This document shows positions 22,590 through 36,078 of a stretch of DNA of 64,000 bases, piece by piece; the first letter of the stretch is position 1; each line of letters starts with the position of its first letter. The position numbers and the translations under genes are program-made. The DNA is from Psettodes erumei (lineage: Eukaryota > Chordata > Actinopteri > Pleuronectiformes > Psettodidae), in NCBI GenBank assembly GCA_016785225.1, contig JAFBJZ010000603.1, forward strand, positions 186,001 through 250,000, written 5' to 3'. The notes beneath the pieces were generated by a model. The model worked only from the letters and a program-made list of their open reading frames with translations, made no database searches and was not told the DNA's origin.

Positions 22590-25130
22590 CTCTTATCCTT
22601 TATTACATCACACTGTATAAGTGAATACCTGATTATGTTCTTGGCATTAATAGGAGTCTCACATGTTGTACTAAAAGATCACTTAAGTAAGGTCAGGTTT
22701 ATTTTAGCGCTTTGGTTCCCTTCCTGAGTCGGACGACATATTAATGTGATGTTTTAAATGGGCCCTTCTGGATAATGATCACACTCGTGTGTGTTCTTTT
22801 GGCCAATTATAGTAAACATAATATTTTTATTTCCTGTGTCTGACGTAAGAGCAACCACTTTTAACTAAGGCACCTGTATCCTGGCCACTGGTGTTGTTAT
22901 GTTCAACTCTCATAAGGCAAATGTTTTTAGTCAGGGCTGCGCATGGAAGGAGAAAGCCTTCCTTGCCAATAATGTTTATATTTGGGTATCTGCAGTGACT
23001 TTATAATGATACCAGCACTCAGTCTTTTTTCTTCTAATTTTATAGTTTAACAAATCATTCTTGCTACATTAATGTGTCTCCGAGGCCCTTTCATTTGAGC
23101 AAACGTCAAACGAAGACATCATTGGTTCCGTGTGTTGACAACGACATCATCAGTCTCACTGATGGATCAATCACACTGCATGCGGTCGGGACTTGCTCAC
23201 CGCTGTGTGTATGCACTGAGCCACGGGGGAACAGATGTGCGGTGTGTAGGCTAGGGAACACCTGATGTTCAGCCACAACACATCATGCCACGGCACCACA
23301 CACTATTACTCACACAGCCAACAGATGTCACGTTCAAAGACACACCACCAACTATAACATCTGAGACCTCGACCAGCCCTGAATGCTGTGGAGTTCACAG
23401 AGACCACATACTAGCAAATACTAGCAGGATGTAACGACGCTGTCATATATGCCGCACGCAGGTTTAGTGGGGATAACGATAGTCAAAAGACCCAGCTGGG
23501 CTCAAAGGCAGGCTGAGACCTAGCCAAATGTTAGTCAGCCCTTGAAGTTGCCTCCTACACGGATGTTGTTACACCGACACAGTGTGCGTGCGTGTGTGTG
23601 TGTGTGAGTGGGAATGTGGTGGAGTAATACCTTGGTGCTGTGTCTGTGTGGGTTACAGAGGTTTACCGAACCGTTACAAGCAAAAATCCACAGCAAAACA
23701 GCAGTGTTTACATGTGTCCTATGGGATCGTTTTCAACACTGTTTGTGGCTTAGATTCCCATACTTTCTATATATGCTGAATAAACAACATACTGTCAGAC
23801 TCATATGTTCATGCTGGGACGATGGTGGTTAAGAGACAGATGTTCAGTTGAACCATAAGGGTGTGGTACCTGATTCAGGACTCATACAGCTTGTTGAGTA
23901 ACTGACAAATCAGTTTTTGAGCATTTAGCCATCTCAGGATAAAGGAATCCATGCACATAAGCACATATTTGTATTTGCTCAGTTTGCACTTTTAACAAGT
24001 GAAACTTACTTTGCATGGAAGATATGTTCCATAAAATTTGAATTACTTTATTTGTCTACCAAAGGTAAATGTGAGTCAAGAGGGTTTGAAAAAAAATACA
24101 GATAGTTTAAACACACAAAATGTCAGAATTTATAGAATTTCCAATGAAAACTATGGATCTCCCAATTCCCAAGGTGTTCTTTCATGAATATGAATTTAGC
24201 TAAATAAACCATTAAAACCACAATGGGTTATCTTAAAATTACATTGTCACATAGCTGACTACAGACCTCTTTTTATTAATGTGTGAAAAATCTATGTTTT
24301 GGCTTGATCTGTTGTTCAGGGGACAAACAATAAACAATATGCTGACGACTACAGTTTTTCAATGACAGATAAATGTAGTGAAGTTTCCTCTCCGTGGGCT
24401 ATTTGTCACTGGATTTCATATGCAGTCCATATGAATGTGTATATGTATTTTCAAAAGTACACGTGTGTATATGTGTATGTGTGTGACAGGGGTTAGTCAT
24501 TTACAGTAGTGGAGCCATCTAATCCCGGCCTCTCAATGTCAAGTAGCAGAGCACACAGAAATAGTGCCGTGCAGTCATGCTCACATAACTGCTATTCCCG
24601 GGACTGATGGCCACCAAAGAGCCCGAATGCTGAGAGAGAAGGTAGTTTGCTGCTTTCTGCTTCTCAGTGGCCTGGTGGACCACAGCCAGGAAATAACGTC
24701 CAGGATGGTGGCCCATCATCCGGCACCAGTGCTGCAGCACTCCTGAATTTGCCTTGTAGGGTTACAGTAATGGCTCTGCAAAAATCTCCATGTCCCTCAT
24801 CCTCGCTTTCTGGTTTTTGAGTGTTCCTAGAGAGACTCAAAGCGGATATTTCCACACCTCAGAAAGCATTTCCTTGCAGGATGGCCAAAATTATTTGGAA
24901 GCCACAGAATTCATTGTCTGCCACACCTCCGTGGGAATTGCCGGTGTCTCAAGTTCGCTATTGTTTTTTTATACTTTTGGTCATCAGTTGTTTATGTCAA
25001 GGTGTGCTCACAGAAATTACTTTTAGGTTCCTTTGTAGCACAAAAGAATGTTAAACCAATTATGTGATTATTATGTGGTAACTTTGAAGATTTTCAGTCA
25101 CAATTTGGAGTATGCCAAAGCACAGAAACA
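22590..25130. other. Gene-free intergenic stretch downstream of hbegf
   Basis: No coding exon, RNA gene or intact element is recognised. There is a short GT run near 23583-23606 and general AT-richness. Confidence 0.5.
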
Positions 25131-25134
25131 GCAC

Positions 25135-25505
25135 CTGTGAAAGGTACCAACAATCTTCTCATGGCCTCAAACAATGGATTCATCTCTATAATCATCCAGC
25201 TAGATCTTAGTGCTGCCTTGACACCACGAACCAAGACATTTTATCAGTGAGACTGGAACATGTCATTGGAATGAAGAAGATGGCTAGTGAAACTTGTCAG
25301 GTAAATTCCAGTTTGTTCATGTTAACAATGACTCTTCCATGTACACAAAAGTCAGTCATGGAGTTCCACAGGGTTCTGTCCTAGGGCCAATACTTTTCAG
25401 CATATGTATGCTTCCTCCAGGCAATATTATTAGGAAGCACCACATGAATTTCCACTGCTATTGTAAAGTGCACTATAGATATAAAACTGAACTGAATTGA
25501 ACTCA
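25135..25505 (+). mobile_element. Truncated L2-like LINE (reverse transcriptase fragment plus 3' tail)
   Basis: Decayed reverse-transcriptase sequence of a fish L2-type non-LTR retrotransposon. The stretch at 25190-25270 resembles LDLSAA...LLVRLEHVIG. The ORF at 25294-25500 contains SHGVPQGSVLGPILFSICML, the conserved palm-domain block, then NIIRKHHMNFHCY. The catalytic YADD motif that should follow is absent. Instead the sequence jumps to TGTAAAGTGCACTATAGATA and a GAACTGAATTGAACT tail, which is typical of the element's 3' end. It is a dead copy with an internal deletion. Confidence 0.75.
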
Positions 25506-28092
25506 AAAATGTTATCAGCTTATTTTGTGTCATACATTAATGTTAGTAGAAATAAACTATTGTAATCTATGGCGATAATATCTTCAAGATATAATTTCTA
25601 GGAAACCACACATTATGTATATTCGAGGTTGGTTGCCTTATGTTAATTAAAGCTATACAGTTGAATGACCTGCTTTACTGATTACAGATCCTGTATCTGT
25701 GCAGTGAATGGATATACTGATAATATTGCAGAGTTTTAGTCATTTCATATTACTCTCCAAAGCTTTTATGAAAATAATAAAATCCATTAGCAAAGTAAAC
25801 CACTCCAGACTATTTGTCTTGATACATTGCCAAATAGACTTGAGTAATCAGATGTCACAGCAGTTGCATTAGATTGAATCAGTGTGAGGAAGGTGAGTTT
25901 GTTGTGAAAGGTGCTTCCTGCCCTGCTGAGGAGCAACAATGGGGAGTTTCCGTACTTATATGGAAGTGCGCACGCCAACAGTTGGTAACATAATCATTTT
26001 TTGACCGGATATCATCAACAGGAACACATTATTACCTGAAATTATTAATGGGCGTGTATATGTCAGAGTCTTTTGTAGATTGTGAAATATACAATTTGCT
26101 GTTCCATCGCAGCAAAATGTGCACAAATGTGTTTGCATGATGCTAGCTAAAATTCATTTCCCCAGCCGCCTCTTTAAAGTTTAAAAGAAGCGCCAGCGCA
26201 GTGTGCCACTCAGGCCTGACTGATGAGGTGCTGACAGCATTGCAGCTATTGTTGCATGACATAAAGAGTCTGCAAGGGATCAGGGAGTTGTACATGGCCT
26301 GTGTTGCCCTGTTTACATGGTGCGGACAGTCAGAGAGGAGCAGTGTAACGAGGATGACAGGAGTGAAGAGAAGGAGTGAGAGATAAGGTCGACACGGTAA
26401 CATGAGAGGGGGAGCAAGAGATGAAGGGAGAGGGATGAAGAATGGGTCAAGGTGAGAACTTCTACTTAGGAGGGTGCTGATTTGTCTTCGCCTGCCTGTG
26501 GATAAAAAAGATTAAGGAGTTAGAGGAGCGGCGTCACTCTGTCATGGCCCATCATAGCTCTCGCTCTTTGCCTCCCTGGCCCTTTACTTTGATTTGCCCT
26601 TCAGTTCCTGTGAGCTGGCCTGTTTGTTCTTTATTCCTGTCCCTTGTACATCCCTACCCCCTCCTCCATTTCCTCATCCTTTTCTTGTTCTATTTCTTCC
26701 TCTTCCTTTTACTTCTGATGGACACGTGTGCTCAGAGGCAGTCTTACCATTCAGCAAAGACACGCAACTTCCTCAGCTCCCTGCAGCTGGAGCAGCCTGC
26801 AAAATCAGAAATATTATGCTAAGTAATGATAGCTCGTTTTTCATTCATTTAAAAGATATTTACTTTCTGACCAACACCCCTCATTTGTTAGACGGTCATT
26901 CTTGACTCATGCCTACCCGCTCCACTACTTCATCAAGCTTGACTATTCCTGTTAACCACAAAAAATAGTTTCCTTACCAATGTAGGAATGGCTACAAGGA
27001 AAATAATAATACAAAAACAAACAAAAACAAAGCTTACAAAATTAATCAAAGCCATTGTGTGTTACTTTTGAACTTTTCTCAATCAAAAGAGATCAGCTGT
27101 TGTATCAGTCAGGCTCTACTTCTATACCAGGATTTTGCTGGGTTGCACAATTGTGGTAATAGCTTAATTTTGGGAAATTTGTTTATTCGCTTTCTTGCAA
27201 AGAGTTAGATGAGAGCAATGATACCACACTTAATGTTTGTGCGCTAACTAAGGTGCTAACAGTTTCATAGCTGACTATGGTGCTAACAGCTTGGGAAATA
27301 GGGGACTTGTGTTACTTCAAAGTTTGAAAATACCTCTCAAAAGACATGTTCTGTCTTGTTTGGGTCATTTTAGAGACAGCGGATAGTTGCCTACTGTTTC
27401 CTATGTGCATGTGTAGTTCACTGAATTTTGCTTTCAGGTGAGCTACTGTATGAATCCTGTGCAGGAAAGCTGGTTTCAGCCAGTAACAAAAGCTACCATC
27501 TTGCACCTGCATTACAGATCTTCAATAGACTTAATGGCTGTTGCTGTAAAAAAAAAATGTAGTTTCATATAATTAAAATGTTAAGAGTCATATATAAAGG
27601 TAAGACGGGCGGTCAGGGGTCACAGTTTGCTCAGGACCCCCAAATGACAAAGTCTGCCCCCGCTCAGCTCTGGCGCTTTCTATGTTAGTGGTGTTGAAAA
27701 AGCAGCTCAGCTGAGTCGTGCCTCCCTCCACTTGCTCCTGATGCCAGCAGGAGTTGGGCAGGGATACCAGCAGATTCCCCTCTGCTGATGTCACCCTGCT
27801 GGACAGACACTTGTTATGTATCATGGTCACACTATTAAATTCTCGCTGGGGTCTATTTAGGCCCCAAAGGAGGCTGATGGTGGCATCACATTACTTACTG
27901 GGTAAGAGGAGAAGAGAGAAGGAGAGACGGGGAGGGGGAGAGAGTTGGGTCAAGAGGGGACGAGGGAAGGAGGCAGGAAGAAAGGAAGGAAGTGAAGGAG
28001 GGGAGTGAAGAGAAAGCAAGCGGAAGAAACTGGATGTAATTGACCATTCCCCCGTCATCACGACCACACACACACACACACACATGACCACA

Positions 28093-28130
<38 letters not shown>

Positions 28131-28840
28131 GAACAGCAAAAAAAAAACCTCACACAAACAACAGCAAACAGACAGGAAGACTGGATGACTGCATGCTTGA
28201 CTCATCTGTTTTCTCTGCCCCTTACAGTATGCCCTGCGGTTCTCTGAAATAAGAAAAATCTCCTCCCATATCCGCCCAGTGTGTGCGAGTGTGCGTGTGT
28301 GTGTACGCAGGAGCAGGAGCCTAATGGCGGTTTTAGAGGATCAGCCCAGCGCGTGCTGGCCAGCTGAGCTGGCTGACACCGCATATGACAAAGGAGAGGT
28401 GGACGGATGTCAGAGCAGACGGCAGCTCTGATTACTGCAAGGAGTGGGCTCCTGGCATTTTTCTTCACTGTGTTTCACTTTGTGGTCGGCTGCTGTTGAA
28501 ACTGAAAAAACACCTCAGCCCCCACCAGCGCCGCTTGCCCCCAAGGCAAACATTTTGAGCAATCTTTATTGTACCAGTTTCATCCCGGAAGGGTTGTTAG
28601 GAAAGAGTGAAGGGATTTCCCTCGTGGAGAAATACTTCTATGTATCTAAGATATTTGCATTTGCTATACGGGCAGGGGAGGAATCCCCACCCACCCAACC
28701 TGTCCCTTCAAAGCAATAATATTCCTTTCTATCTCTCATGCATTATGTAAGATAAAATCAGAAAACACTGATGCGACTGTTCGAACCCAGAGAGGCAGAG
28801 GAATCTAGGAATGCCATGTAGTAAGTAGACTTTGTGATGG
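25506..28840. other. Gene-free intergenic stretch
   Basis: No gene is seen. It includes GA-rich sequence at 27895-28030 followed by long CA runs at 28066-28130. The ORFs here are short and without recognisable domains. Confidence 0.5.
28066..28130. repeat. Interrupted CA microsatellite
   Basis: Two CA runs separated by a short TGACCACACAAA insert. Confidence 0.95.
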
Positions 28841-28844
28841 TGAC

Positions 28845-29015
28845 AGGAGCTTAGTGGTTATCGTGGCTGCCTGTGCTATGTCAGATATCTGACCTTCGTG
28901 CTGCCTGAGTGTCTTTCTCTCTGTATATAGGTTTCCACCGGTTCCCATGCCTGCGTGGGTTTTCTCTGCATGCTCTGATGTCCCAGAGACATGCAGGTTT
29001 GGACTGTAATCCAAA
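28845..29015. repeat. Decayed teleost dispersed repeat ('cctgcgtgggttttctc' family)
   Basis: CTTAGTGGTTATCGTGGCTG, then CCCATGCCTGCGTGGGTTTTCTC and AGAGACATGCAGGTTTGGACTG, follow in order the landmarks of a very common fish repeat ('gtggttagcac ... gtgcctgcgtgggttttctccgg ... aaagacatgca'). It is strongly decayed. Confidence 0.6.
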
Positions 29016-29269
29016 TATCTATATATAAATGGATAATATGTAAAGTACTATATACGAATAATACAAAAAAGAAGAAATCCAGAAAAGCAATGCTTACAGC
29101 TCTGTGAGGCCATATCTACTAAACAGTGCTTGTAATGACAGCGCCGCATGCTGATGTTTATCAGGTGTAATCTTTAGCACGCATACAGCATAGTTCATTT
29201 CACGAAAAAGAAAATATAGATGAGGTGATTAGAAGGTTACTAGGTTTAAGTTTCGGAAAATTTAAAATT

Positions 29270-29510
29270 TTTACCTGCTGGTGGCACTAGATAAAGACAG
29301 GAGATCACCATAAATAGTTACAGTTTGTCTGGAATGTGGAATAATTGTCTGCCCAAAACGTTGTCGCAATCCATCCGGCATTCGCGGGGACATTTCACTA
29401 AAATCCTTAAAGAACTACCTGCTTGTAGCATAGAAAATGTCAGGTGAAGAAAAGTCGAGGTCATCAAGACAGGGAACCATGACTGTCTGCACCAGAACAT
29501 ATAGTAGTCC
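29270..29510. repeat. Dispersed repeat copy 1 ('ctggtggcactag ... gcaatccatcc' family)
   Basis: GCTGGTGGCACTAGATAAAG, GGAGATCACC and later GCAATCCATCCGGCATTC, GACATTTCACTAAAA, then a second partial unit ending GGGAACCATGACTGTCTG. This is a teleost repeat with tandem sub-units. A related copy lies at 43325-43500. Confidence 0.6.
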
Positions 29511-29519
29511 GTTCAATAC

Positions 29520-32500
29520 TTGTTCAGGTATTTAAGTTTGGACCAGAGTGGTGGACCTGTTGACTAAGCCACGCCACGAGTGTTTGAATATGCTGGACCG
29601 TCTATATCTGCAGTGTAACTCGTTGACAGACTGGCAAGGTGTCCAGGGTGTTACCCTGCCTTCTCCTCAATGTATGGTGGAACACCCATGACCGAGACCT
29701 GGAAAATTAAATTAGAAGAAGGAAGGATTTTCCCTCTTTTGAATTTCTTCATTCATCTGCATTCATTGCTCTGACTCCCCAACAAATTTACATTCTCCCC
29801 TGCGAGGCCGCCCGAGCAGCCCACAGGCTATTAGTGGGGTTCGTGACCTCAGCGAGACTTTCCCCCCCCTCGGCCGCTCTGCGTCTATCTGTCCACCCAC
29901 TGTAACTCTGTGTGTTCCCTCTCTCCTGCCGCAGCCTCGAGACAGTGTGGGAGCTGTTCAGAGAGCAGGAATGCAGAGGGAGCGCTCAGAGCTCAGCTGC
30001 CGGAGGAGAGCGAGAGGGAGGAGAGGAGGAAGGCAGGAGAGGGGGATTTTTCCCTTGGATGAGGTCATGGATGATGGCTTCTCTCAGAGCGAGAGCTGAG
30101 CTCGTGGCAGACGCGCCCTTGACCTCCCTCTGCCAGCGCACGCACACGCACACACACATGCTCAGAGGGAGAAAGGGCTGAGCCTGTGGAAGCACTCGAC
30201 TGGCAGCGAGCTGACATCTAGTTTTCATCTCTGCCCATTACAACCCAGGCTAATCTCCCCGTCCAGATCGCTCTTTCTTTATCAACACAGCCCACACGAC
30301 AGCCAGCTTTGCACGCGGCAGAAAAGTCGAGTCCCAGCGGGCCACTTTAGTGGGCCCGGCCACGTGAAAAGCCCTGCTAAAATCTGCCCTATTACAAGCT
30401 GAGAGATGGAAGTGATTAGCAACACGCTACAATTAGCGTGCTCAGCACACACATATGCGCCGGCACAGCTGATTCAACAGCAGTACTGTCTCATCGTGAG
30501 GAGTGATCCGATTCCGTATTAGTGTACGGATTGGCTGAGAAGGCCGTGCTAGCGGCAGCCGTCGAGACGGCAGGATGATGGTGCTTATTATTTTGATTAC
30601 TCAGCCCCTTTTCCTCCGCATGTGTGAGTCACAGGGGCCGACGCTCGCGGCTTTGTGCCTCTGTGTGAGAAATATCTCTCCTTCCCCGAGCCCCCTTACC
30701 CAGCGTGGATTTCGGGAATGTGACATACCACCAAAGCTTTGTCGGCGGGGTGGGGGACAATAGGGTCCCCTTGTGAATGTGACACATCCCCTGTGGGAGC
30801 ACTTGTTTTTATACGTCCTCTGTCGCTCCCCCTGCGAGCTGGATTAGCTGGAGTCACAAACCGTCACGGTCTCAGTGTCAGTGATCTCTGACTACAGCAT
30901 CACTGGGCACTGCCTTTGGCTCTAGTGTCAGAAATCTAACAACCCCGACACATCAGGCTAACAGTTGACTATCAGTCCGTGCTCGGTAGATGCCGACAGT
31001 CTGTGGCTGGCCATTGGCCACAGTTTTTACACCGCGTCTGCTGCCATTCACTGGCGTATTACTTGCTGCAATTTAGCTAAGTAAGCAGGTTGATTGGTAA
31101 CAAAGGTGGCTGTAAGAGTGCTCCAGGTGAGGATTCAGTGACTTGAGTGAGTCACTTACTATGCAACATGAATACAATGCAGCTGAGGGCATTGTGGGAC
31201 AGAATGGGATTGGCTGGTTATCCTGGAAAAAGGGAGGAAGTATTTGAAACTTTAAGTTTATGCAGTTTCAGGGTACTGACAGGCTAAAAAAAACCCTCTG
31301 CCATAAAAACAAAGGTTGGTCAGGAAGTTCTGTCTTTATCACTTTTGTCTCTACCAGCTGCAACAAGCAGGAAGTGAAGGAGGAATTGTGGAATTATTTG
31401 CTCTTTCACTACGTAGTTTGTCTTCTGTGTTTCACCTCTACCTCCTCCTTCAGTCTGACAACACCAACACAAAGCAAAGCACAGTGACAGCTTTTCATTT
31501 GACATATCCCCAGTTGAGTTTCCAGGCATAAAACAAGACAGTTTTCAAAACCTTTTCATCGAGCGTACAGGCAGAATACGCCGCATGCTCTTCTTTGCCA
31601 TGTGTTGAAGTGCAACTTAGACAGAAGGCGTGAGGCATAAGAGGGCAGCGCAAAGCATTTGATAGGTCAACCTTTGTTGCGTTGGCTCTTTGAGGGTGGA
31701 TTGTGTGTCAGGGCTCCGAGTGAAATGTAACCCATGATACCTCGCTGTGAGCTCGGATGGCGCGTTGGCGGTTCAGAGAGGTTTAGGGTCTTTGAACTGC
31801 ATTGAATGCTCCATTTAGTTCTTTTAGAAAGACAGTGGCTGGGGTCTGCGGGGCCGATTGAGATCCCGAAAACAGATCAGGACTTTCAGGTTGCCCCTGA
31901 AACCACAGACTGCGCGCGCGTGTGTGTGTGTTTGTAAAGCTATTCTTGTATCTCATTTTCAGAACTGTCTTGAATTCAATCACAGCCCTCACCACCTGTT
32001 TCCATTTTCTCTTCCTCTCTCTCTCTCGCTCTCTCTCTGACATGCACACACACATGCAAACACAAGCTGCATCCCCATAAGGCCTCAGCTCTCTTGCCTG
32101 AGACAGTGGTGCGATTGTTTGAAACTGCAGGTGTGTTTGTTACTCTGGGAGTTCCCTCACACTAATAACAGGCTCCTCACTGACATCTTTATTGTCACTG
32201 AATTCCGTCCCTCCTCTGACACTCCCTCCTTATCTCCGCATCACCTCTATTCCCTATTTTTCTTTCTGACCAAACAATTGGGCCAGGGGCTGCCGGGCCA
32301 CGACGTCCCAGCTCCGCGGAGGCCAGAGGAGGAGGCGAGTTTGTTAAACCAAGCAGCCGCGCTGAGACCGACCACAACATCCTCCCGCTTCTGTGCTCAT
32401 TAACATCCCCCTGACCTCATCCGCTGGCTTCCGACCTACGTCCATCTCAGCGGGGTATCGCCTCGCCCCCTCACCCGCCATACAAAGCCCCCCCCCGCCC

Positions 32501-33840
32501 CACACACACACACATGGATCAAACAGATTCACGGCCTTCCAGGAAGTGACATCACCACATCACAAGTCTTTTGTTAAGAGGCTTGGTGCGCCCTGGACTC
32601 ACTTCAAACCCTGCCGGGCCGTGGGTCTGAAGAGCCGTGGTTGCAGAGTGAGTAGGTACTGGCCGCTGTCCAGGACTGACATTCCTGTCACTCCTGTGTG
32701 TGTGTGTGTGTGTCTGTGTGAGAGAGAGGGAGGGAGCGTGTGTGTGTGTGTGTGTGTGTGTAGTACCTCATCAAAGTACCTTATATAGAGAACACAGGGA
32801 GGTTACAGCAGCTACAGTGCCTCCAGTGGACTTGGTGGAAGGTTTTTTTGTGCGTGTGTACGTGCATCCCCATACAATGACCATTTCATCAAATATCATT
32901 CTGTAAAGTCAGTGCCAGCCTTTGCCGTCCATCTCTATAGTGACTGAAAGCCATGCCAGCCTGGGAAAACAACATCATAAAAGAAAATTGCTGTAGCGTT
33001 TTACAGTCATTATTGGATTCTATAGCTGGGTGGGTGGGAGTAATTCATTGCAGATGTGTCTCTCTTTGTGAGCCTGAAAGAAATGTTTTGTGCGCTTGTG
33101 TGTCACCGTAGGATTACAGCAGACAGTGAAGATGAGGTTACAGTTTTTCCTGGTCCAGGTTAGTCAGCCATCTTCAGGAGCTCCCACACCCTATTTCCCA
33201 AACTGTCTGTCTCTTATCACTTTGTATTTGTGAAACCTAGAAGATAATATTTTCTTTGTCTTGCTGTTATTTTATTTGGGGGGGTTGGCCTTTCGTCATT
33301 TTTCTTTGTCATTATCGATGTGTGCATGAGTCAGTGGAGGAGTCCAAACGTCCTGAGCAGCAAAACTTCCTGTTACATGCTACAGAGCAGAATTCACGGC
33401 CCAAATATTACATTTTAAGAGATGCTTCATCTTTTTAGGAACCAGATATGGGGAAGTGGAGGGCACAAAAATGTTAATGCAACAGTTTCTCAAAAACATT
33501 ACAGCATTAAATACATCAAACATGTTCTGCCCTCAAGTGACCAATAAATGATAAATTAGTCATTATCTGTGATGCCGGCACCACATTTAACTGTATTTTT
33601 CTTGATGTCTTAAAGGCGTAAAGGTAAACAAGAGAGAGGCTGCCAAGAATGAAAACACGCTGCTTGGATCTGCTTTGTTTTTCCAACTAACTGACAAATC
33701 TAATACAGGGATTAGTCCCAGATAACAATTACGCTACATACAGTCTATGACTCAAATCCGTTGTTCATTAAAATGAGTGCACATAAAAAATGTACGTGGT
33801 CAAATCTGGATGTTTACAGAAACCGCTAAGGAATGATTTT
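29520..33840. other. Gene-free stretch with complex, partly GC-rich blocks
   Basis: No coding exon is supported. The block 29830-30760 is denser in GC than its flanks and includes an imperfect palindrome at 30423-30440 (7-bp arms CACGCTA/TAGCGTG). AP-1-type TGAGTCA heptamers occur at 30625-30631 and 31148-31154. GT microsatellites lie at 31917-31932 and 32692-32761. Any regulatory role is inference. Confidence 0.4.
32692..32761. repeat. Compound GT/GA microsatellite
   Basis: GT runs flank a GAGAGAGGGAGGGAG insert. Confidence 0.95.
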
Positions 33841-34026
33841 CGACATGCAACCCCTGGCACAACTTGGCATTAAAGCCCGAGGAATTTTTTTTTTTTTCAC
33901 TTTGGCTTTTTGTTTTGCTGACATTTGCCTCACCCCTCCCTAACGCTCGCCCTGCAAGTTTCTCCATTTTGTCCTCTCTGACAGTTTTCCATTCTCTTAT
34001 CTCGATGTCAGGTTTCATCGCGCCTG

Positions 34027-34036
34027 CTAAAAATAA
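34027..34036 (+). promoter_or_regulatory. MEF2-type site in a complex intergenic block
   Basis: CTAAAAATAA matches the MEF2 consensus YTAWWWWTAR. It lies in a non-repetitive stretch (about 33850-34130) that contains other homeobox/FOX-like strings. Function is inferred from the motif only. Confidence 0.3.
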
Positions 34037-34139
34037 CTCATCCATCAAGAGCATTGTGTCTAATTATGCCGAAGTAAACAGGGCCACTTTGTTGTGTCAC
34101 TTGGCCGGCCCATTTGCTTAAAATTGTTCATGGCCTTTT

Positions 34140-36030
34140 TCCTGGTATTTCTTACTCCTTTGTAATCTAAACCCTGCACATTGTCCTCTGTAGTCTGTCG
34201 AACAAGTCGCACGTGTGCACGTTTGTGTACATGCGCGTGTGTTTATTGTGTGTGTGACGACGGGTGGATCCTCGGGCGAGAGGAGATACACTGCCTGCAC
34301 TCGGACGGTCACTTCCTCCTGGCTGATTACTGCACAGTCATAGGCACCACAGACGGAAACACAGACAGGCACACAGGCTCACATCCACCCAAGAAACACA
34401 CAAACTGACGAAATGCGGCTGACCCCACACACCCAAAAAAAAAAAAGCCCGTCTTGCATAAACACAAAGATTGTTCTTTGTTTTCCTTTTTTCCAGTACC
34501 CTGTGCCTTACCAGCGTAGCAAGGTTTTTCCTCCATCCGTCTGTCAGTGCTGCTATTTTCAGAGGCTTTCTGTAGGAGGAGGCATCCGTGGCCTAAAGTA
34601 ACAGCAAACACGCTAAAAATACAAAATCTGAAATGACCTAAAAATAAACAAAAGAGGGAACCGACGGAAGAAGGGATGTGCAGGCGTATAAACTAATGTC
34701 TGAACATTTAGCTTGTGTTAATGCTCAGTGTCGCAGGTGTCATCTGCCTTTTATACTACGCAAACAGACACACGCAGCACGCTGTGAATGACTAAACAAC
34801 TAAGTCTGCACCAGCTGGTAAGTTAGCAGCTGTTTGCCAGTTAATAAAAACCTCTGGTCTGGTGCTCGTTGGTCTCGTCATGAGAATCTGCGACTGTAGT
34901 ACATTTCAAATTGTTCTGACACGTTTTGATTTAGTTTTTTTCAAAGAATAAGAGAACGGAGGTGAAAGCCGGTGCAGCCTGTGCGTTGCGTTCAGTCGAT
35001 TCATCTCTGCATTCTTGTCTAAAAAGGTGTCTTTTTCAGCAAAACTGCTGGTGGTGAAATCATAAGAGTCTACACGTGGGCTTTAATTGATTCCCACTCT
35101 AACAGGGATAATGTTTTTGCTTGCCTGTGGAACACTAATGTGTTTTTAAGCGTTTAAACATGAATGATGTCTCACACACGCTGCATGCAAATTGCATAAG
35201 GCCCATTGCATTTGTCTTCTTCACGCATGCCAACCCACAAACCTCAGCCATTATGTAATAGGGGCTGGTGCGTGCCTCTCAGAATGTGAAACATTGTGGT
35301 CTGTGGCTGCACCAGCTGTGTGTGTGTGTGTGTGTGTGTGGCTCCCTGTTAATGACGGCGGGTTCGTGGGTTCGGTCATTGACCCCTGACCTGAATCGCT
35401 TTCTTTTTTTCCTACTTCTGAACACGTACCTGCAAATATCCCCTATATTTACCGAGGTGAGGCGCCGGCTTCTGCTGCAGTTCATGCAAAGATCTGCTTC
35501 CGTCTGCTTACTGCAGATGTGTCCGCTGCAGATGAGTCAGAGATCAGCGGCAACTCCCACGCAGGAGCGTGGCTCACCTGAATACGAACACAATGTTTGT
35601 TGAGGCCAGTGCGCACGTCGCTGCAGAGGTGGCAGGTGAGGGCAAGCAGAGAGCTTCAAGTGCAGATTCCACGTCTTTAGATTTGATCCTACACCAGAGT
35701 GGGCGTGCAAGCTTTTCCTTTGGCAAACACAGAGTGGCTTCCATGGAAAGTGTAACATCAAGTCCAGGCAAAAGTCCAAAACCCAATGTAAAATGTCCTG
35801 TGGGAGGCCAGTGGTCTTAAAATGAACACACATTTAACAAAGTCCTTCATTTAAATTACTTTTTCCTCTTCTGACTGTTTCTCTGTAGGCAGGATCCTTT
35901 TTCTTCTCAGGTGCCTTTTTCCAGTTCCAGTCCAACCATGTGCTCTCTCTCTCTCTCCCCATCCCTCTGTTCTTCGTTCTTGGCTCTTGCTTCTAAAACT
36001 CCAATCAGGTGGTGTTGGTGCGAGGGATGA
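34140..36030. other. Gene-free intergenic stretch
   Basis: Nothing recognisable apart from a GT microsatellite at about 35317-35341 and A/T homopolymers. Confidence 0.5.
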
Positions 36031-36048
36031 GGCATTCTGGGAGATGTC
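36030..36048 (-). promoter_or_regulatory. ZNF143-type motif next to a solo LTR
   Basis: On the minus strand the sequence reads GACATCTCCCAGAATGCCT. It carries the complete CTCCCAGAATGC core of the ZNF143 motif. It lies about 36 bp outside the LTR boundary at 36084. Confidence 0.4.
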
Positions 36049-36078
36049 GCGTTTTTCCCCGGCGGCCAGTTTTGTGAG

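Noticed and set aside
28777..28800. TGTTCGAACC string resembling a tRNA B-box
   Set aside because: No A-box or cloverleaf can be drawn around it; it probably belongs to a decayed repeat.
29912..30181. 89-codon ORF with a Glu/Arg-rich stretch preceded by a TGCCGCAG acceptor-like string
   Set aside because: Composition comes from GA-rich simple sequence, there is no donor in a sensible place, and I recognise no family.
30625..31154. AP-1-type TGAGTCA heptamers as hbegf enhancers
   Set aside because: TGAGTCA/TGACTCA occurs elsewhere in the desert at about the expected frequency, so two hits carry little weight.
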